From Rosa chinensis (lineage: Eukaryota > Streptophyta > Magnoliopsida > Rosales > Rosaceae), in NCBI RefSeq assembly GCF_002994745.2, contig NC_037090.1, positions 15,116,001 through 15,180,000 on the forward strand: a DNA stretch of 64,000 bases, read 5' to 3'. Made by a program: the position numbers and the translations under genes. Below are positions 32,356-45,274 of the stretch, in pieces. Within the stretch, counting starts at the first letter, position 1. Every line of letters begins with the position of its first letter. The notes under the pieces are model-generated. The model was not told where the DNA came from and did no database searches. It was given only the letters and a program-made list of their open reading frames with translations.

Positions 32356-34038
32356 ATGATGTCCGGTGATGGCTATTCACTTATACCTTCTGCCATGGAA
32401 GGGTTCGATCATCAATTGAACCCAGCAAACCCTAGCCAGAAATCCAATCCTGTGGTCAAGAAGAAGCGGAATCTACCAGGAACGCCAGGTATTAAGCAAA
32501 CAATTTTAGCTTCTTTCTTCAACTTTAATTTGCGATTTACGAGTGTGTTTTCTGCTCTTACCGACACTAGTTTACCGGAAAGAGGATATCATTATTGAAT
32601 CAGATATTAGACGTGAGAACATTTCCGGTTACTTAATTTTTGTGTGTTAATAATCAGATCCAGATGCCGAGGTTATTGCCTTATCTCCCACCACACTTAT
32701 GGCAACGAACAGATTCATCTGCGAGATATGCAACAAGGGTTTCCAAAGGGACCAGAACTTACAGCTTCATCGAAGAGGTCACAATCTTCCATGGAAGCTT
32801 AGGCAAAGAACGAACAAGGATGTGATCAAGAAGAAGGTCTACATTTGCCCCGAGAAGACCTGCGTCCACCACGATCCTTCGAGAGCTCTTGGGGACCTTA
32901 CCGGAATCAAGAAGCATTTCAGCCGGAAACACGGCGAGAAGAAGTGGAAGTGCGAGAAGTGTTCGAAGAAATACGCAGTCCAATCGGATTGGAAAGCTCA
33001 CTCCAAGACCTGCGGGACTAGGGAGTATAAGTGCGACTGTGGAACTCTATTTTCCAGGTACCTAAATTAATACGAGCTACGAATTAAATGCTTGTTGTGG
33101 ATTTGAATTTAATGCAACCATATGAATATGATTAGATAATAAATGGTGGTTTTTTTTTTTTTTGGAAATTAAATTTAAACAGGAAAGATAGCTTCATCAC
33201 GCATAGAGCATTTTGTGATGCCCTAACTGAAGAGAGTGCTAGGCTCACTTCAGCTGCAGCAGCTGCTACAAATCTCAACTTCGGAAATGATCCTACAGTA
33301 AACAACACCATGATTAATTCTCAAGCTGTTCAAGATGTTTCTCAAATCTCTGATTTCGACAAGCCCAGCAGATTATCGTTTTGGCTGAATCAGCAGCCAA
33401 ACAATCTCAATGTGATGGACATGGCAGTTGCAAATCCTAATAATCTGTATGAAATGGTGCACATGGGATCTGCCACTAGTCTATTTGGCTCAAATTCTAT
33501 GTCCAATTTCGGTGCCTCTACTTCAACAAGTTCTGCGAATCTCTCCTTATCATCACCGATAGGAATAAAAGATCAAGAACGCAGAAATATTAAAGCCAAC
33601 ATTATAAGCAAGCCGCCAGCAGCGCCCATGTCCGCCACAGCGCTGCTGCAGAAAGCGGCCCAGTTGGGCTCTACTCGAAGCAGCAACCAACCGCTTTCGG
33701 GCAGCAGCGTAGGTGTAATGACCTCGCCTTCTTCCTCAAACACAATGAGCTTCAACAGCAGGTCAAATGAGCTTAACCAACTTTTTCAATCGAGCACTAC
33801 TACTTCATCGAATCTGGTTAGCTCGTTAAGTTGTTCATCGAATAGTCTCGAACAGGTAATGAAATTCGGTGGCGCAAATTCGAATGCGATTGATCATCAG
33901 AATAGTCTAACTAGAGACTTTTTGGGCGTGGGAGATCGTCAAATTCATAATAGGCAGTTCTTGCCACATGAGCTAGCCAAGTTTGGTTCGATGAGTTCAG
34001 CTGCTATGGGACTGAGTCCATTCACTGGCAATCACTGA
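32356..34038 (+). CDS. INDETERMINATE DOMAIN (IDD) C2H2 zinc-finger transcription factor
   Basis: Three exons: 32356-32488, 32658-33057, 33183-34038 (1389 bp, 462 residues, all GT-AG, phases agree). It is a nuclear DNA-binding regulator; family members act in root patterning, sugar response and flowering, often with SCR/SHR or DELLA partners. Visible parts: nuclear-localisation-like KKKRNLPGTPDPDAEVIALSP (~35-55); finger 1 FICEICNKGFQRDQNLQLHRRGH (~64-86); finger 2 YICPEKTCVHHDPSRALGDLTGIKKH; finger 3 WKCEKCSKKYAVQSDWKAHSKTC; finger 4 YKCDCGTLFSRKDSFITHRAFC, spanning the exon 2/3 junction. The tail has the conserved motifs MSATALLQKAAQLGSTRSS and LTRDFLGVG, which place it in the main IDD group. 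The start is the first ATG in frame. Which Arabidopsis IDD it matches cannot be said from here. Confidence 0.96.
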
Positions 34039-36966
34039 AGTCCTTATCAGAAATCAACTAAACTGAGTCCGGGGTCGATGAGTTGGGACCGAGTTGAATC
34101 AAACCTGATCGGTCAGCTAGCAAGGGACCGCAAACTGAACGATCAATAAGAGAGCAGGGTAGCGCTGCAGCCTGAGAAAAGTGGTCACATACTCCGCAGA
34201 GGGGCTGGGCTGGTCAGGTGGGGGCCCTCCGGTGCATGTCTGAAGTGACAGAACAAAGAGCGAACTCCGAGTCATGATGATGTGTAAATTATTTGGACCG
34301 TTTTGGTTGCTGTGTACGTTGTTTTATGTTGTGTATGTTTAGCCTGCTGTTGTTTTATGCATGATTTCTGTTTTCCTTGTTTTCTCTTCTTTTGAAATGG
34401 GCACGGAAAACTACGTGACAGAAATAGTTGACCGTCCGTCACACTAATCCGCGCGGCTGTGCCCCGTCAACGATGGCGGGTGTGGTTATAAAGAAAGGCC
34501 AGAGGAGGCCATTAAAGATCTGTCTGTTTCAATCAGTTAATGGAAGATTTAAAGGCATACACTTAATGTGCATGCACCGCCCTTGGTTTGATAATGATAA
34601 TATTCAAGGGGACGTAAGAAGTGAAACCTAGCTTGCTGAGACTAGTTTAGGGTTTGGACGTTTCTTGGTCTTTTGGGTAGTGATCGAGTGTAGCTAGAGC
34701 ATAGTCTGTGTCTCATGTGATGTTAGCTTAGGGAGAATCTAGCTGCATGCCCATGAGAAAAGAATTGGGCCAAGGAAGTTGGGGACAGGTGTTGTGTGTG
34801 ATGTGTGACGTCTCAACTGACACTTGATGGTTTAGTACGTAAAATCACGGAAGAAATAGAAGAAGAAACTAAGCTCAGCTAATATTCGAAATTCTCGTGT
34901 GCAATTTAATATTTGGAAATAAGGAGGGGAGTAGTTCTCAAAGTCTCATTCAGAATAGTCACCTAATAAAATTTTACCTCTTTGAACTTTATGTCTAAAA
35001 TCGTCTGTGCCTCCGAATTTTTAATTTAATCACATATGCTCTTGTACTCCCTAATATGATCAATCATAATCATTAGTAAACTAATTGCTTAATTTCTTCA
35101 TATATTAGTGACAATGCATGCCCACTTAGAGTCAATTTTTAGCCTTGATCATGTAAATATTGTGTTTCTTGCATGATTATAGTGGACAACAATATATGAA
35201 TAAATTGATAGATTAGTGAAGGATTGGCCATAATTGATCAAATTGGAGAGTACAAAAGCACAAACGATCAAATTAAAAGTTTAGGAGCACAACTGATTTT
35301 AAGTGTAAAGTTCAGAGTGGTAAAATGTTTTAGCGCAATTAATTATGTATGCAGATTTCGAATTCTCTTTCTCGTTTTCCTCTGTCACAATACCAAGGGC
35401 CGAAGCTATGTTAAATTAATCACAAAAAGCTACACATTTATTCAAACTAGGAGTCTCAGCTAAAGCAGCTTTAACCACTACAATGATTTTGAAAATGCTA
35501 TTATTAAAGATAACTTATGAGCTTTTTAACCCGATAATAGAATTAGCTCGCATACATTATATATATATATATATATATATTTCTTTAGACTAAATGAATA
35601 CCGTACCTTTATGGACATCGGTGAATATATAATTATATGATGTGAGAATTTGATTCTAGTTTTTTTCTTCTTCTTTTTTCAGTATTGGTTGATTCAAATT
35701 ACAATTTAAAACCCTTATTTTACCTTAAAAATATTCGATATCACTTGAGAATTTGAGATATCGATCACATTTAGTACTTTGTCGATCACACCACTTAACA
35801 CAAACATACCAAACAAATCCTCAGAGGATTTATATGCAAGTATTCGATCATTGAGTAACATTACTAAGAAAATATGATGCGGGAAATTGAAGAATTACTC
35901 ATTCAATGCAAAACAAGATTATATTATATCCACAAATCTTATCCATAGGAGAGCTAATTGATCAGTGCTCTATCATTAGTGGTAATTGATGTACCAGTGA
36001 GATGATACGTACATGACAAATACTGTCCACCATCTGCCTAGCAATATTATTATCAGTTGCCCTACTACGAACCTGAAAACTTAATGTAGCAATAGACAAT
36101 AATTTAGCTTTCTATACCACTTTCTTGACTAATTATAGCGGGCCTGACAAGGAAGCTTGACTTTGGTTTTCACTTTCTAAACTACTTTCAGAGTTTCAGT
36201 ACGTAAACCATTTTTTTTTTTTTTTTGTCTCTTGGTTATATGATCCTTTTTATTTCTTCTTCTTCCAGATATATATAATTAAACAAGGGCAGATAACATT
36301 ACAACCTCGGAAACGAGATTAGAATGTTTCAGGGTTCCAATATGGATCCTCGAAAACACACATGGAAGGTGAAAGCCGTTCATTTGTTCAAATTAGAACC
36401 TGTACGTTTAGTGTTAATTGGTTTTCCCCAATAAGCTGCATGCCATGGAAAACGAAACCGAGAAATGTTGTTCCTTAGACATTAATATTGTTTTGGGAGA
36501 CCCTTATTTTCAGGTACAAGGCCACATCTAGCTATCCAGCCTTTCTATTATAGCTAGGGCACTGTTATATATATAGTCTGATGCCCCCCTATGAAACCGT
36601 TGCAGGGCACTCAGTACTGTGAAAAAGAAATCGAACAACCGAAGAGCTTTGACTTGATTCCACATAGTTAATTGTTTATTGATAACCCAAGCTAGCTATT
36701 CGTAGGGAAGATGCATGAGATTGGAAGCCTTTGAGGAGCTTGTGACTTTTCAATGGCCAATAGTCCTGCGCCCCTGCGGTTTAGCTAGCACAAGTACGAC
36801 ACTGGGGTTTCTGGGTCTACGAAATGCACAAAAAGAAACGATATCGAAGATAATGCAACTTTATCGTGTAATGAGTTTTGACCTTTTTATTGGTACTTGT
36901 AATGACCAGCTTTAAGCTTTTTGAGGCATCGGGTCTAGCCTTAGTTTACTTTTGAATTAGTTTAAG
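34039..36966. other. Intergenic downstream of IDD, no gene seen
   Basis: It begins with the IDD 3' untranslated region (T-rich, about 34290-34400). The rest is AT-rich with a (TA)n run near 35559-35580. No coding region or RNA gene recognised. Confidence 0.45.
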
Positions 36967-37113
36967 CTTGGCTAGTTGGCATGGATACTCTCCCTCTCCC
37001 TAACGTTATGGGTACTCTCTTTAACGTTTTTACTGAACTCATGGTCTAATAGCGCTATTAGGCCATGAGTTCAGTAAAAACGTTAGGGAGAGTATCCATG
37101 CCAACTAGCCAAG
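36967..37113. repeat. Near-perfect long hairpin (foldback)
   Basis: A right arm 37063-37113 matches the reverse complement of the left arm almost without mismatch in two blocks: CTTGGCTAGTTGGCATGG... at 36967 against its mirror ending 37113, and AACGTTTTTACTGAACTCAT at 37023 against its mirror at 37065-37084. The left arm has an extra ~25 bases that look like a local duplication. The loop centre is the perfect palindrome TAATAGCGCTATTA (37047-37060). Confidence 0.9.
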
Positions 37114-37235
37114 TTTTGGGTAAGGTTTGCATTGGCAAACGAAACGTACTCTGAAGAGTGAAGACCCAGGTGACAATTTCAAAAGTGAATTTTGGCTAGT
37201 TCAATAAATTTTTATACTCTACTTATCTATTGGGT

Positions 37236-37851
37236 AGGCCTGTAAATGGACCGGGTTCGGATCGGATCGACCTAAATCCAAATCCGTTTACTAAAAAAAA
37301 AATTCGATCCAAACCCGCTCCGTTAACCCGGCGGATCATTGATACCTCGATCCAAATCCGTATCCGTCGGATTAACGGATACCCGATCCGCTAATCCGAT
37401 CCGTTTATAATTTCAAATATTTTTAAATTTTAAATAGTAATATTAAATTTATATCATAATATCTCATAAGATATTAATAAAATATTAAAATAACATGATC
37501 TACATGAAGAGTATCACCAAAAATAAAATTACGAAGACTGCCTCTTAGATTTCTGCAAAAAAGTAATATTAGAAATCTTTAATATTTAATATTTTATATT
37601 TTATATTTTATATTTTATATTTTTTAAAAATAATAATATATTAATAAAAAATAATATTTTTTTATTACTAAAACGGGTCGGATCATTAACGGATCGGATC
37701 GACCTAAATCCAAATCCGATCCATTTATTAAACGGGTTAACGGATTCGGATCATTAACGGATCAACGGATCAAAATGTTCGATCCAAACCCGTTTAATAG
37801 CTACGTATCTGGAGCGGGTCCGGATCAAAATCCGGTCCATTTACAGGTCTA
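37236..37851. mobile_element. hAT-type MITE, copy 2
   Basis: 616 bp with termini TAGGCCTGTAAATGGACCGG and ...CCATTTACAGGTCTA. A perfect 8-bp duplication CTATTGGG lies at 37228-37235 and 37852-37859. It has the same interior plan as copy 1 at 3576-4228: repeated CGGATC/AACGGAT motifs inside both ends and an AT-rich core. Confidence 0.88.
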
Positions 37852-37859
37852 CTATTGGG

Positions 37860-38480
37860 TCCTAGATATGGACTTTGAAGAGTGAAAAGTAGTTCTTAAG
37901 TTTTGGAAGGAACTCTTTTTGATGTGACTCACTAAAATATGGAAAATAAATTTAAAATTTGGTGAGAGGGCCTGAGAATCGTTCAATCGCATGCCAAATA
38001 ATTCATTTTGCTCATGTTTGACATGTGAAAGCCAATAAGTTCTCTCATCATATAATTGATCTAGACAAATGGCAAACATTGCATTTAAAGGTAAAGAATG
38101 CTCCCAAGAAGTGAAGTCTCTAGTGTAACCAACGGCCATAATAAGAGCATTATCCATTAACTAGAAAATTAGCCTCCCAGTCAACATGCTTAAAAGAGAA
38201 GGAAGACAATTAATTAATTCTTTAACCAGAAACTTGATTCTCCAAGATATCGAGATGTGATTGTCTATTTAAGAACTTTAAAATCTCCATCAACCTGAAT
38301 TTGATTAATGTATTCTTGATTAACTAAGTGACATAATTCTTCTTATTAAAAAAAACAAAAAAAACAAAACCATTCTTTGAGTGCTAAAGCTTCAGCTACA
38401 ACTCTACAAGCATAGTAGATTTGCTTGTAGATTTTCCTAATTTTCTAGAAGAGGCAGGAATATATAAACAACACATTTTG
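37860..38480 (-). pseudogene. Degenerate LINE RNase H relic
   Basis: On the minus strand, broken frames read like a LINE RNase H domain, for example RVVAEALALKEW near 38400 and HVDWEANFLVNG near 38170. A-rich slippage and stops lie in between. The frame at 37852-38157 may be its decayed 3' end. Too eroded for firm assignment. Confidence 0.35.
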
Positions 38481-38912
38481 ATTTGAATGTTTTGTTTTTC
38501 AATGTGTTGAAACTCCGGCCCAATAGGCACATGAAGCTAGAAAGTTAGAAACCCTATCACTTCTCAAATAAAGGCCCTAGTAAGATTTATCTACATCAAA
38601 CAAGGCCTATTATCCTCATAGAAGATAGAATAAGGGTGAGGATACTAAGTTCTGGGCCAGATTCTCTGTGTGCTTCATTAGAAGAAGGAAATCCTTATTG
38701 CGGCAATTTATGACATGGCAGGTCGTTATTGGTGCCAACAAAACTCTCGGTTAGACGAGGTTCAAATTCCACGTGGAGAACAGCGATAGGTGCTAGTAAC
38801 GTGGAACGAAAACACCTTTAGTATTAAACTCAATTTTGTTTCTCAAAATTTCGCAGTATTGATTTCTGATGATATAATATTTACTCAAACTCTGTTTCAG
38901 AATTAGAGAAGG

Positions 38913-41900
38913 GTGATGATTCGGTGTTCCTCATTCGCCATGGACTTATTGGCTTGGAGAGGATTGCTTTACACAGTGTTCATTCTGCATTTCGTGTTTC
39001 TCTGCCAGCTTCTTCTTCTTCAACCTCTCGTTTCTGCTATAGGTTTGTTTCTTGGACTCTTTGATCTCTTTCCGCCCCAGTTTCATGTAATTCATGCGTT
39101 GATCTAATGCCTTGCGCTAAAGTTGTGTTCTTTGTTAGTTGGGTGGTGTCATTGGTTTCGCTTGAGTTGAAAGTTTCTTGCTTTTGTGGGTTGTGATTTA
39201 GGGTTGCTGTAATCTGGGGATTAGCGAAAACTAAATTGGAAGTTAATGTTGCATTCTGGGGGGGTTAATTTGATTGCAGCATATTCAAATCAGTACAAAA
39301 GGCATTGCCCTTTTTGCCTTTCTGGAACCGTGGAAGTATGATTGCTTCTTAATTTGCTGTTCCCATTGTCAAAGGATTAGTTTTGTAATGAAAATTTAAT
39401 TATATGGGTGGACAAAAAGACTATAATTACAACAAGATTATGACTATCAAGTTAAACTTGCATCAAATTGTCATAGAGGAGAGCCAACCGAATGTGACTA
39501 TATCTAAATGATCTACAGCGTTAATAGAGAACTAGGAAGATGGAAGTCTGGAGGACCATGGTGTGTTTTATGTAAAAAAATGCCAACTTGTGCAGAGTTG
39601 GATTGAATTAGTTTGAATATGCTGTCTTGTGTTGTTTATAGCTTATAAAGGATGAACCTTGCGTGTGCAGATGGCAAACCTGGTAATGCGGCTGAGTTGT
39701 TTGAAAGGGTTTCACAGAGTGTAAAGGTGAAGAGATATAGCGAGGCACTTAATGATCTTAATGCTGCCATAGAGGCTGATCCAACACTTTCAGAAGCATA
39801 TTATCATCGTGCATCTGTTCTTCGCCAGATATGCAGGTAGTTATTTAGTTATTACTTCTTTATTATGATTCATATGTCTGAATTATTAGTATTCTCAGGG
39901 ACTAATTTTGCTATCATAGAACTTGGTTTTATATGTCTCATTTGCTATTTTAAATTTGTGATAAAGTAAGAACTAGTGTTAAGTTTAGGTGTATTGAATA
40001 CATGATGCCTGAAAATGTTTGCTTCAATCTTTGATTGGAAGGTTAGGAATAAGAATGGTAGTGAGCAGGTATCTATTTCCAATTTCTGATTGGAAAATCA
40101 TATGATTCAGGCGCTTTTTGGGTGATGTAGATATGAGGAATCAGAGAAGAGCTACAAAAAGTTTTTGGAGTTGAAACCCCGAGATTCAGTTGCAGAGAAG
40201 GAGCTTTCTCAATTGAATCAGGCTAAGAGTGCTCTGGATACTGCTTTGACTCTCTTTGAATCAAGCGACTTTGCAAAATCTTTGGAATATGTCGAAAAAG
40301 TTGTTCTTGTTTTCTCTCCAGCATGTTCAAAGGTAATCAATCTATTTCTTTTCCATATAGCTCCACATTATTTATTTGATTTCAGTTTCCTTTATTTATC
40401 CTCACGCCCCAACCGCCTGTTGGTATCACTAGGAAGTTAGGGTCGAGGATCTTATTATTTCAAGTTCTAGTGATCTTATAATTCTGAGCGCGTTGTTTGT
40501 TGCAGGCCAAACTCCTGAAGGTGAAATTGTTGTTGGCATCTAAAGACTATTCTAGTGTCATTGCGGAGGCTGGGTTCATTCTCAAAGAAGATGAAGATAA
40601 TCTGGATGCATTATTACTACGTGGCCGTGCTTACTATTATTTAGCTGATCATGATGTTGCTCAAAGGTTTGACTAGTGCCTTCTTAACTATTGGGTAATG
40701 CCTTTGTAATCAGATGAGGGTTTTATGAATAAATATCTATGGTTTCTGTAGGCATTACCAAAAGGGTCTCCGCCTAGATCCAGAGCATGGTGAACTGAAG
40801 AAAGCGTACTTTGGATTGAAGAACTTACTCAAAAAGACTAAAAGTGTGAGTCCTGACAATTTTTTTTCTTTCTCGAGTTTATTGTATCAAGTTTATTTGT
40901 CTCCCTTCTTGGATGGCGAGAAGTTTGGAAATGCTGCCTAGTTCATTTCATTAGTTCACCTTCTTTAGAACCTATTTGAGCCTCACCATCTTAAGCATCA
41001 TGTGGTGAAATCTTCTTTAAACAATTTTGCTTTATGCAGGCCGAAGATAATGAAAAGAAGGGCAGGCTGCGAGTTGCAGTTGAGGATTTTAAGGCAGCCC
41101 TAGCAATGGACCCTAATCATCTTGCATATAATGTACATCTTCATCTTGGCTTGTGTAAACTCTTGGTCAAACTTGGCAGGGGAAAGGATGCTCTAAGTAG
41201 TTGCAATGAAGCACTTAATATTGATGGGGAGCTTCTTGAAGCCTTAGTTCAGGTTTGCTGGTGTTTGTATTATCCTTCGTTCATAGATTTTTTTATCATC
41301 GTATTGTCTACAGAATTACCTTTCGTGTAATATCTTATGATGCATAGCTAGCTCAGTTGTTTACTAATTCTTATGCTTACAGAGGGGTGAAGCTAAACTT
41401 CTGACAGAGGATTGGGAGGGAGCCGTGGACGATCTAAAATCAGCAGCTCAAAAATCACCTCAGGTTATCCATTGTTCTATAATATGATAATGATTTGTTT
41501 TACAATATGGCCCTCTCACAGTTATTGCAGGCGCTAAGTTTATGCTCAAACAAGTATATTGATGCATGTGCCACTAAAATTTTTTTCTAGATTAGGAGCC
41601 AAGTTTATTATTTTTATTTTTTCTTCAGTTTTTGCTTTTATCTTGCTATGAGGATTGGAATATCAATAACATTGTCTTATAAATGCTAATTGTAGTTTAG
41701 GTGCACCATGCACACTATACTCTATGAGAATAAAGTCAAAAGTAGCATGTGTTTTTGCATGAACATCTACCAGAAGCATGCATATAATGCCGATGTATTT
41801 ATAGAATCTACATCTTGCTGATTATACAGGATATGAATATTCGAGAAACATACATGAGAGCTGAGAAAGCCTTAAAGATGAGTAAACGCAAAGACTGGTA

Positions 41901-42371
41901 CAAGATTTTGGGAGTTTCAAAGACTTCGAGTGTATCTGAGATTAAGCGTGCCTACAAGAAACTTGCTTTGCAGTGGCATCCAGATAAAAACGTTGAAAAT
42001 AGAGAAGAAGCAGAGGAGAAATTTCGAGAAATTGCTGCTGCATACGAGGTCTGCATAAGCTCCTTTTAAACTTCTGTTTCTATTGAACTTGAAACTCACT
42101 AGATTTTGTATGCATTGTATACGGTAACCATGAACTGCAGTGTATGCTGCAAGTTGGAAATCAATAACTTGACTTTGTGTAACTGCAGGTTCTTGGTGAT
42201 GAAGAAAAACGTACCAAGTATGACAGAGGTGAAGATATTGAAGAGATGGGGATGGGTGGTGGGGGTGGTGGTTTTAACCCTTTCCATGGCGGCGGTGGAC
42301 AGCAATATACTTTCACTTTCGAAGGTGGCTTTCCTGGCGGTGGTGGTGGTGGATTTGATTTCCAGTTTTGA
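38913..42371 (+). CDS. P58IPK: P58IPK / DNAJC3-type ER co-chaperone
   Basis: Nine exons: 38913-39042, 39671-39836, 40131-40332, 40506-40666, 40752-40845, 41040-41252, 41383-41463, 41830-42048, 42189-42371 (1449 bp, 482 residues; all GT-AG, phases consistent). The protein is an Hsp40 co-chaperone of BiP in the ER lumen. It starts with a hydrophobic signal/anchor ([20 protein letters not shown], ~17-36). Then come TPR repeats, e.g. [45 protein letters not shown] and [21 protein letters not shown] domain follows (~371-440) with the HPD triad at 399-401, and a G/F-rich tail ([16 protein letters not shown]) ends FDFQF. The first ATG is 38913; a second in-frame ATG at 38940 (MDLLAWRG) better matches the start I remember for homologues, so the true start may be nine codons later. 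Single-copy-like, with nothing broken. Confidence 0.96.
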
Positions 42372-43159
42372 TTTTCTTATCACTCAAGAATGGGTTCCTT
42401 CTGTCCAGATGCTTGAGCTAGCAGAGTGCTATAAATTGTGTCATTCTATGGAAGCCCCCGGGCCAATATGACTAACTACTGACAGGTGGTGATACATGGA
42501 TTTTTATCCACCGGGAGTTACAACACTCGAGTCTGGAACTTCTATTAGCTTGTCAAACAAAATGGATTTGGGTCCATTTCTGTATATGTTGAATGTACCC
42601 TTCTATGTTCTAATGTTCAGACCGGTTCTAATTGGCAAATGAATTAGTGGAATTTTTTGAATATTTTTTATACAAGAAACAGATACATGTGCAAGGTGTA
42701 TTTCATCAGACAATTAGTTTTTATTTTTTATTTTTTGGATGAAGACAATTAGGAGAACACATCAGATATGTTTTATATTTTGGGAATTTAGATTTGGTTA
42801 TTAGAGATAGTCGGAACTACTTCATTTTGTGGTCTTTTTTTTTTTTTTTTTTTTTGAGAATGAACTTCATTTTGTGGTCTGGGAATCAGCGTATCATTAA
42901 AATCCTTAATGAGAGTCAAGTTTCTGGAAACTTTCGCGCTGCACTGTTAGTGAAATAGAGATGAAGCTGAGAAAGTCAGTTCTAGTTATATAAGTTTTAC
43001 TGCAGAAGATACTATCTGGATGAAAGTGTTATTAAAAAGAACATTGGCGAATGTAGTTCAAATAATAACAGCAGTACAAAATTCTTAGCACAATCGGCAA
43101 AGGAAACAGAAAAGAAAACAAAAGATCAAATGATTACAGTAGTTCAACTCAATATCTCA
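42372..43159. other. Convergent intergenic spacer between P58IPK and FLA
   Basis: Holds the 3' ends of both genes, which face each other. A poly-T run lies at 42836-42855. No extra gene seen. Confidence 0.5.
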
Positions 43160-43897
43160 TCACAACAAGAATGCTGCAAGCATCGTTAATGCCATGGACA
43201 CTGCTTTCATTGTCTGGTGCTTCAGGCCAATTGCAGCAGATGCGTCAACAGGACTGTCATTCGATGACGACCCTGCGGCAGGAGCATCAGAACCTTTAAC
43301 ACTTGTTTTAGCAGCTGGCGCTGGAGCGGGTGCTGGTGAGCCAAAAATTGCCAAAGGAAGGAGCACCTGGTCCACCTGATACACAGCTAGCTGGTTGTCT
43401 GTAAATATGGTATTAGCCACTGAGGCAGTGACAACCCCAGTTGTTATGTTTACTTGGTTGCCTGATGTGGTCACATTGAGTGGGAACTGCCCATCATCGC
43501 TATTCCCTGCCTGTGTATGCAAAGGGTTGCTGGCGGTTTGGAACTGTGAGGTAGAATAGTAAGAGGGGAGGATATGGAACTGGAGTAGTTGGAGCTTTTG
43601 TTGTTCTGAAATGGAGTTTAGCGTGCCTGCTTTGAGGGATGCAAAGGCATTGTCAGTTGGTGCAAAGATAGTGATGCCTTGGTTTGATGTGCTGAGCTGG
43701 GTGTTGATTTGGTCGGCCGTCTTTGTGCTTTTGAGAAGCTTGATCAAGGTAGTGAACTGACCGGCCTTTTCAAGAACAGCGGTCACATTGGTGCCTGATG
43801 GTGCCGGAGCAACTGCTGGAGATTGAGCAGAAATTATGCGCCAATGGAAGAAGAAGATCACAAAAAAGAATAATGGGAAGAGGTATTGGGGTGCCAT
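43160..43897 (-). CDS. Fasciclin-like arabinogalactan protein (FLA11/12-like)
   Basis: A single exon of 245 residues. It is a cell-surface glycoprotein of the wall and plasma membrane; close relatives (single-FAS1 group, FLA11/12) act in secondary wall formation in stems. Order of parts: signal peptide (YLFPLFFFVIFFFHW, cleavage likely after IISA); AGP glycomodule SPAVAPAPSG; one FAS1 domain (~36-185) with the H1 block ITIFAPTDNAFASL and the H2 region VYQVDQVLLP; N-glycosylation sites NVT and NIT; a second Pro/Ala module SPAPAPAPAA; a Ser/Ala/Asp stretch before a hydrophobic C-terminus (MALTMLAAFLL) that fits a GPI-anchor signal. The length fits the FLA11/12 type. The start ATG is at 43897, ~100 bases below a TATA box. 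Confidence 0.94.
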   Translation of the reverse strand: MAPQYLFPLFFFVIFFFHWRIISAQSPAVAPAPSGTNVTAVLEKAGQFTTLIKLLKSTKTADQINTQLSTSNQGITIFAPTDNAFASLKAGTLNSISEQQKLQLLQFHILPSYYSTSQFQTASNPLHTQAGNSDDGQFPLNVTTSGNQVNITTGVVTASVANTIFTDNQLAVYQVDQVLLPLAIFGSPAPAPAPAAKTSVKGSDAPAAGSSSNDSPVDASAAIGLKHQTMKAVSMALTMLAAFLL

Positions 43898-43994
43898 TGT
43901 TTGTGTTTATGTGTTTGTGGCTTGGTTTTGAATAGTAAGAGAGAGTAAGGTACTAAGGTGGAGGAGTTGAGCAAAATGTGAAGAGGTTGGAGGG

Positions 43995-44002
43995 TATATA
44001 TA
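43995..44002 (-). promoter_or_regulatory. Probable TATA box of the FLA gene
   Basis: TATATATA lies about 100 bases upstream of the start codon at 43897 and would give a ~65-70 base leader. Motif and spacing only. Confidence 0.5.
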
Positions 44003-44009
44003 AGTGCAT

Positions 44010-45258
44010 AGTTAGGTGAAAGGGAGTCATTTTAAGGTGGGAAGACAATGTCATCTAGGATCGAATAGTCTTACTCTTTCTTGGCAAGTTAAAGGAATAG
44101 AGAGGTAGGGAGTTTTGCTTGGCAGTGCAGGAAAAATAGGAGGATATGTGAATGAAGTGAGTGGGGTATGAGTCTGAGAATGATGGTTATGATTGCATGT
44201 GTATTGCGTATTGTTTAGTGCAAACTTTACAGAAGAAGGCTTGTAATTCAAGTCCTGATAATATAGGCAGTTACAGTAGGACCAATTCCTGCCATACTTT
44301 GAATTTATGAGGCCCTCTGATTTAACATCTAAACAGAAAAGAAAAATATGCCTAACTACCAAAAGGATTCAAAGTTAACTAAATTTTAGATAACCTCCAT
44401 ACAAATCAATCAAAATCATATGGATGAGCGTAATATTGTATTTACTAGCTCAAATAACATTACCAGATAAAAAAAGAAGAAGCTCAAATAACATATGAAA
44501 CGTTAATGAAATATAAGAGTCTGGAATACAATCTGAAGGATTTGATTCACCTCTCATTAATACAAAAGAAGCATAATATTCATTCAGAACACAAACAGAA
44601 AGGAACACTATTAACCAATCTATTCCCATATCTGAATTCTGATAGTCCTCTCTTTAAGCAAACAAAAGAAGAGGGGCTTTAGCCAGCAATATATGATTAT
44701 ATTCTGATGTTACACCCTCTTGGTTTGAAGAATATATCCACTAACCATTGATGGGTCCTCTATTAATGTTATTAAAGGTTTTCAAAATGTAATGACCTAA
44801 GAGCAGGAGAATTCATTTTCATCCCAATTTTAGTGATCGTATTACTCTGTATAGTTCTAATTCTATACTTGCATGGTTTCAGACTTTCAGACTCTACAAG
44901 ACTTGAACTGATGTGGCCCTTGTGGCCTAACCCATTAAGATGAGCGCTTTATGTTGTTCATTAAGGGGACTTTGAGATCCAACTTTCAAACCCAAATTGG
45001 TTAATTGGGTGTTTCAAGTAATCCTAAAACTAAGATAGGCCAATCTCTTTTATTGAACTTGTTGGTTTCCAAAAGTTGGCCCAGACAGATTCTTGTGAAG
45101 AACTAAACCTATTTTGAGGCTTGCAAACTATCCCAAATGTTTTCTGCCTAAACCCAGAATTCTTCCCACTCAAGGTGCAATGGTCGAATTTCTCTTCTCC
45201 TTCTTCTTATTACAAATAATCGATATCAAAAAAAAAAAAAAATTTAGGAATTTTTTAA
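44010..45258. other. Intergenic, FLA upstream region
   Basis: AT-rich promoter side of the FLA gene. No coding sequence recognised. Confidence 0.45.
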
Positions 45259-45274
45259 GATAGGGAAATAGTTT

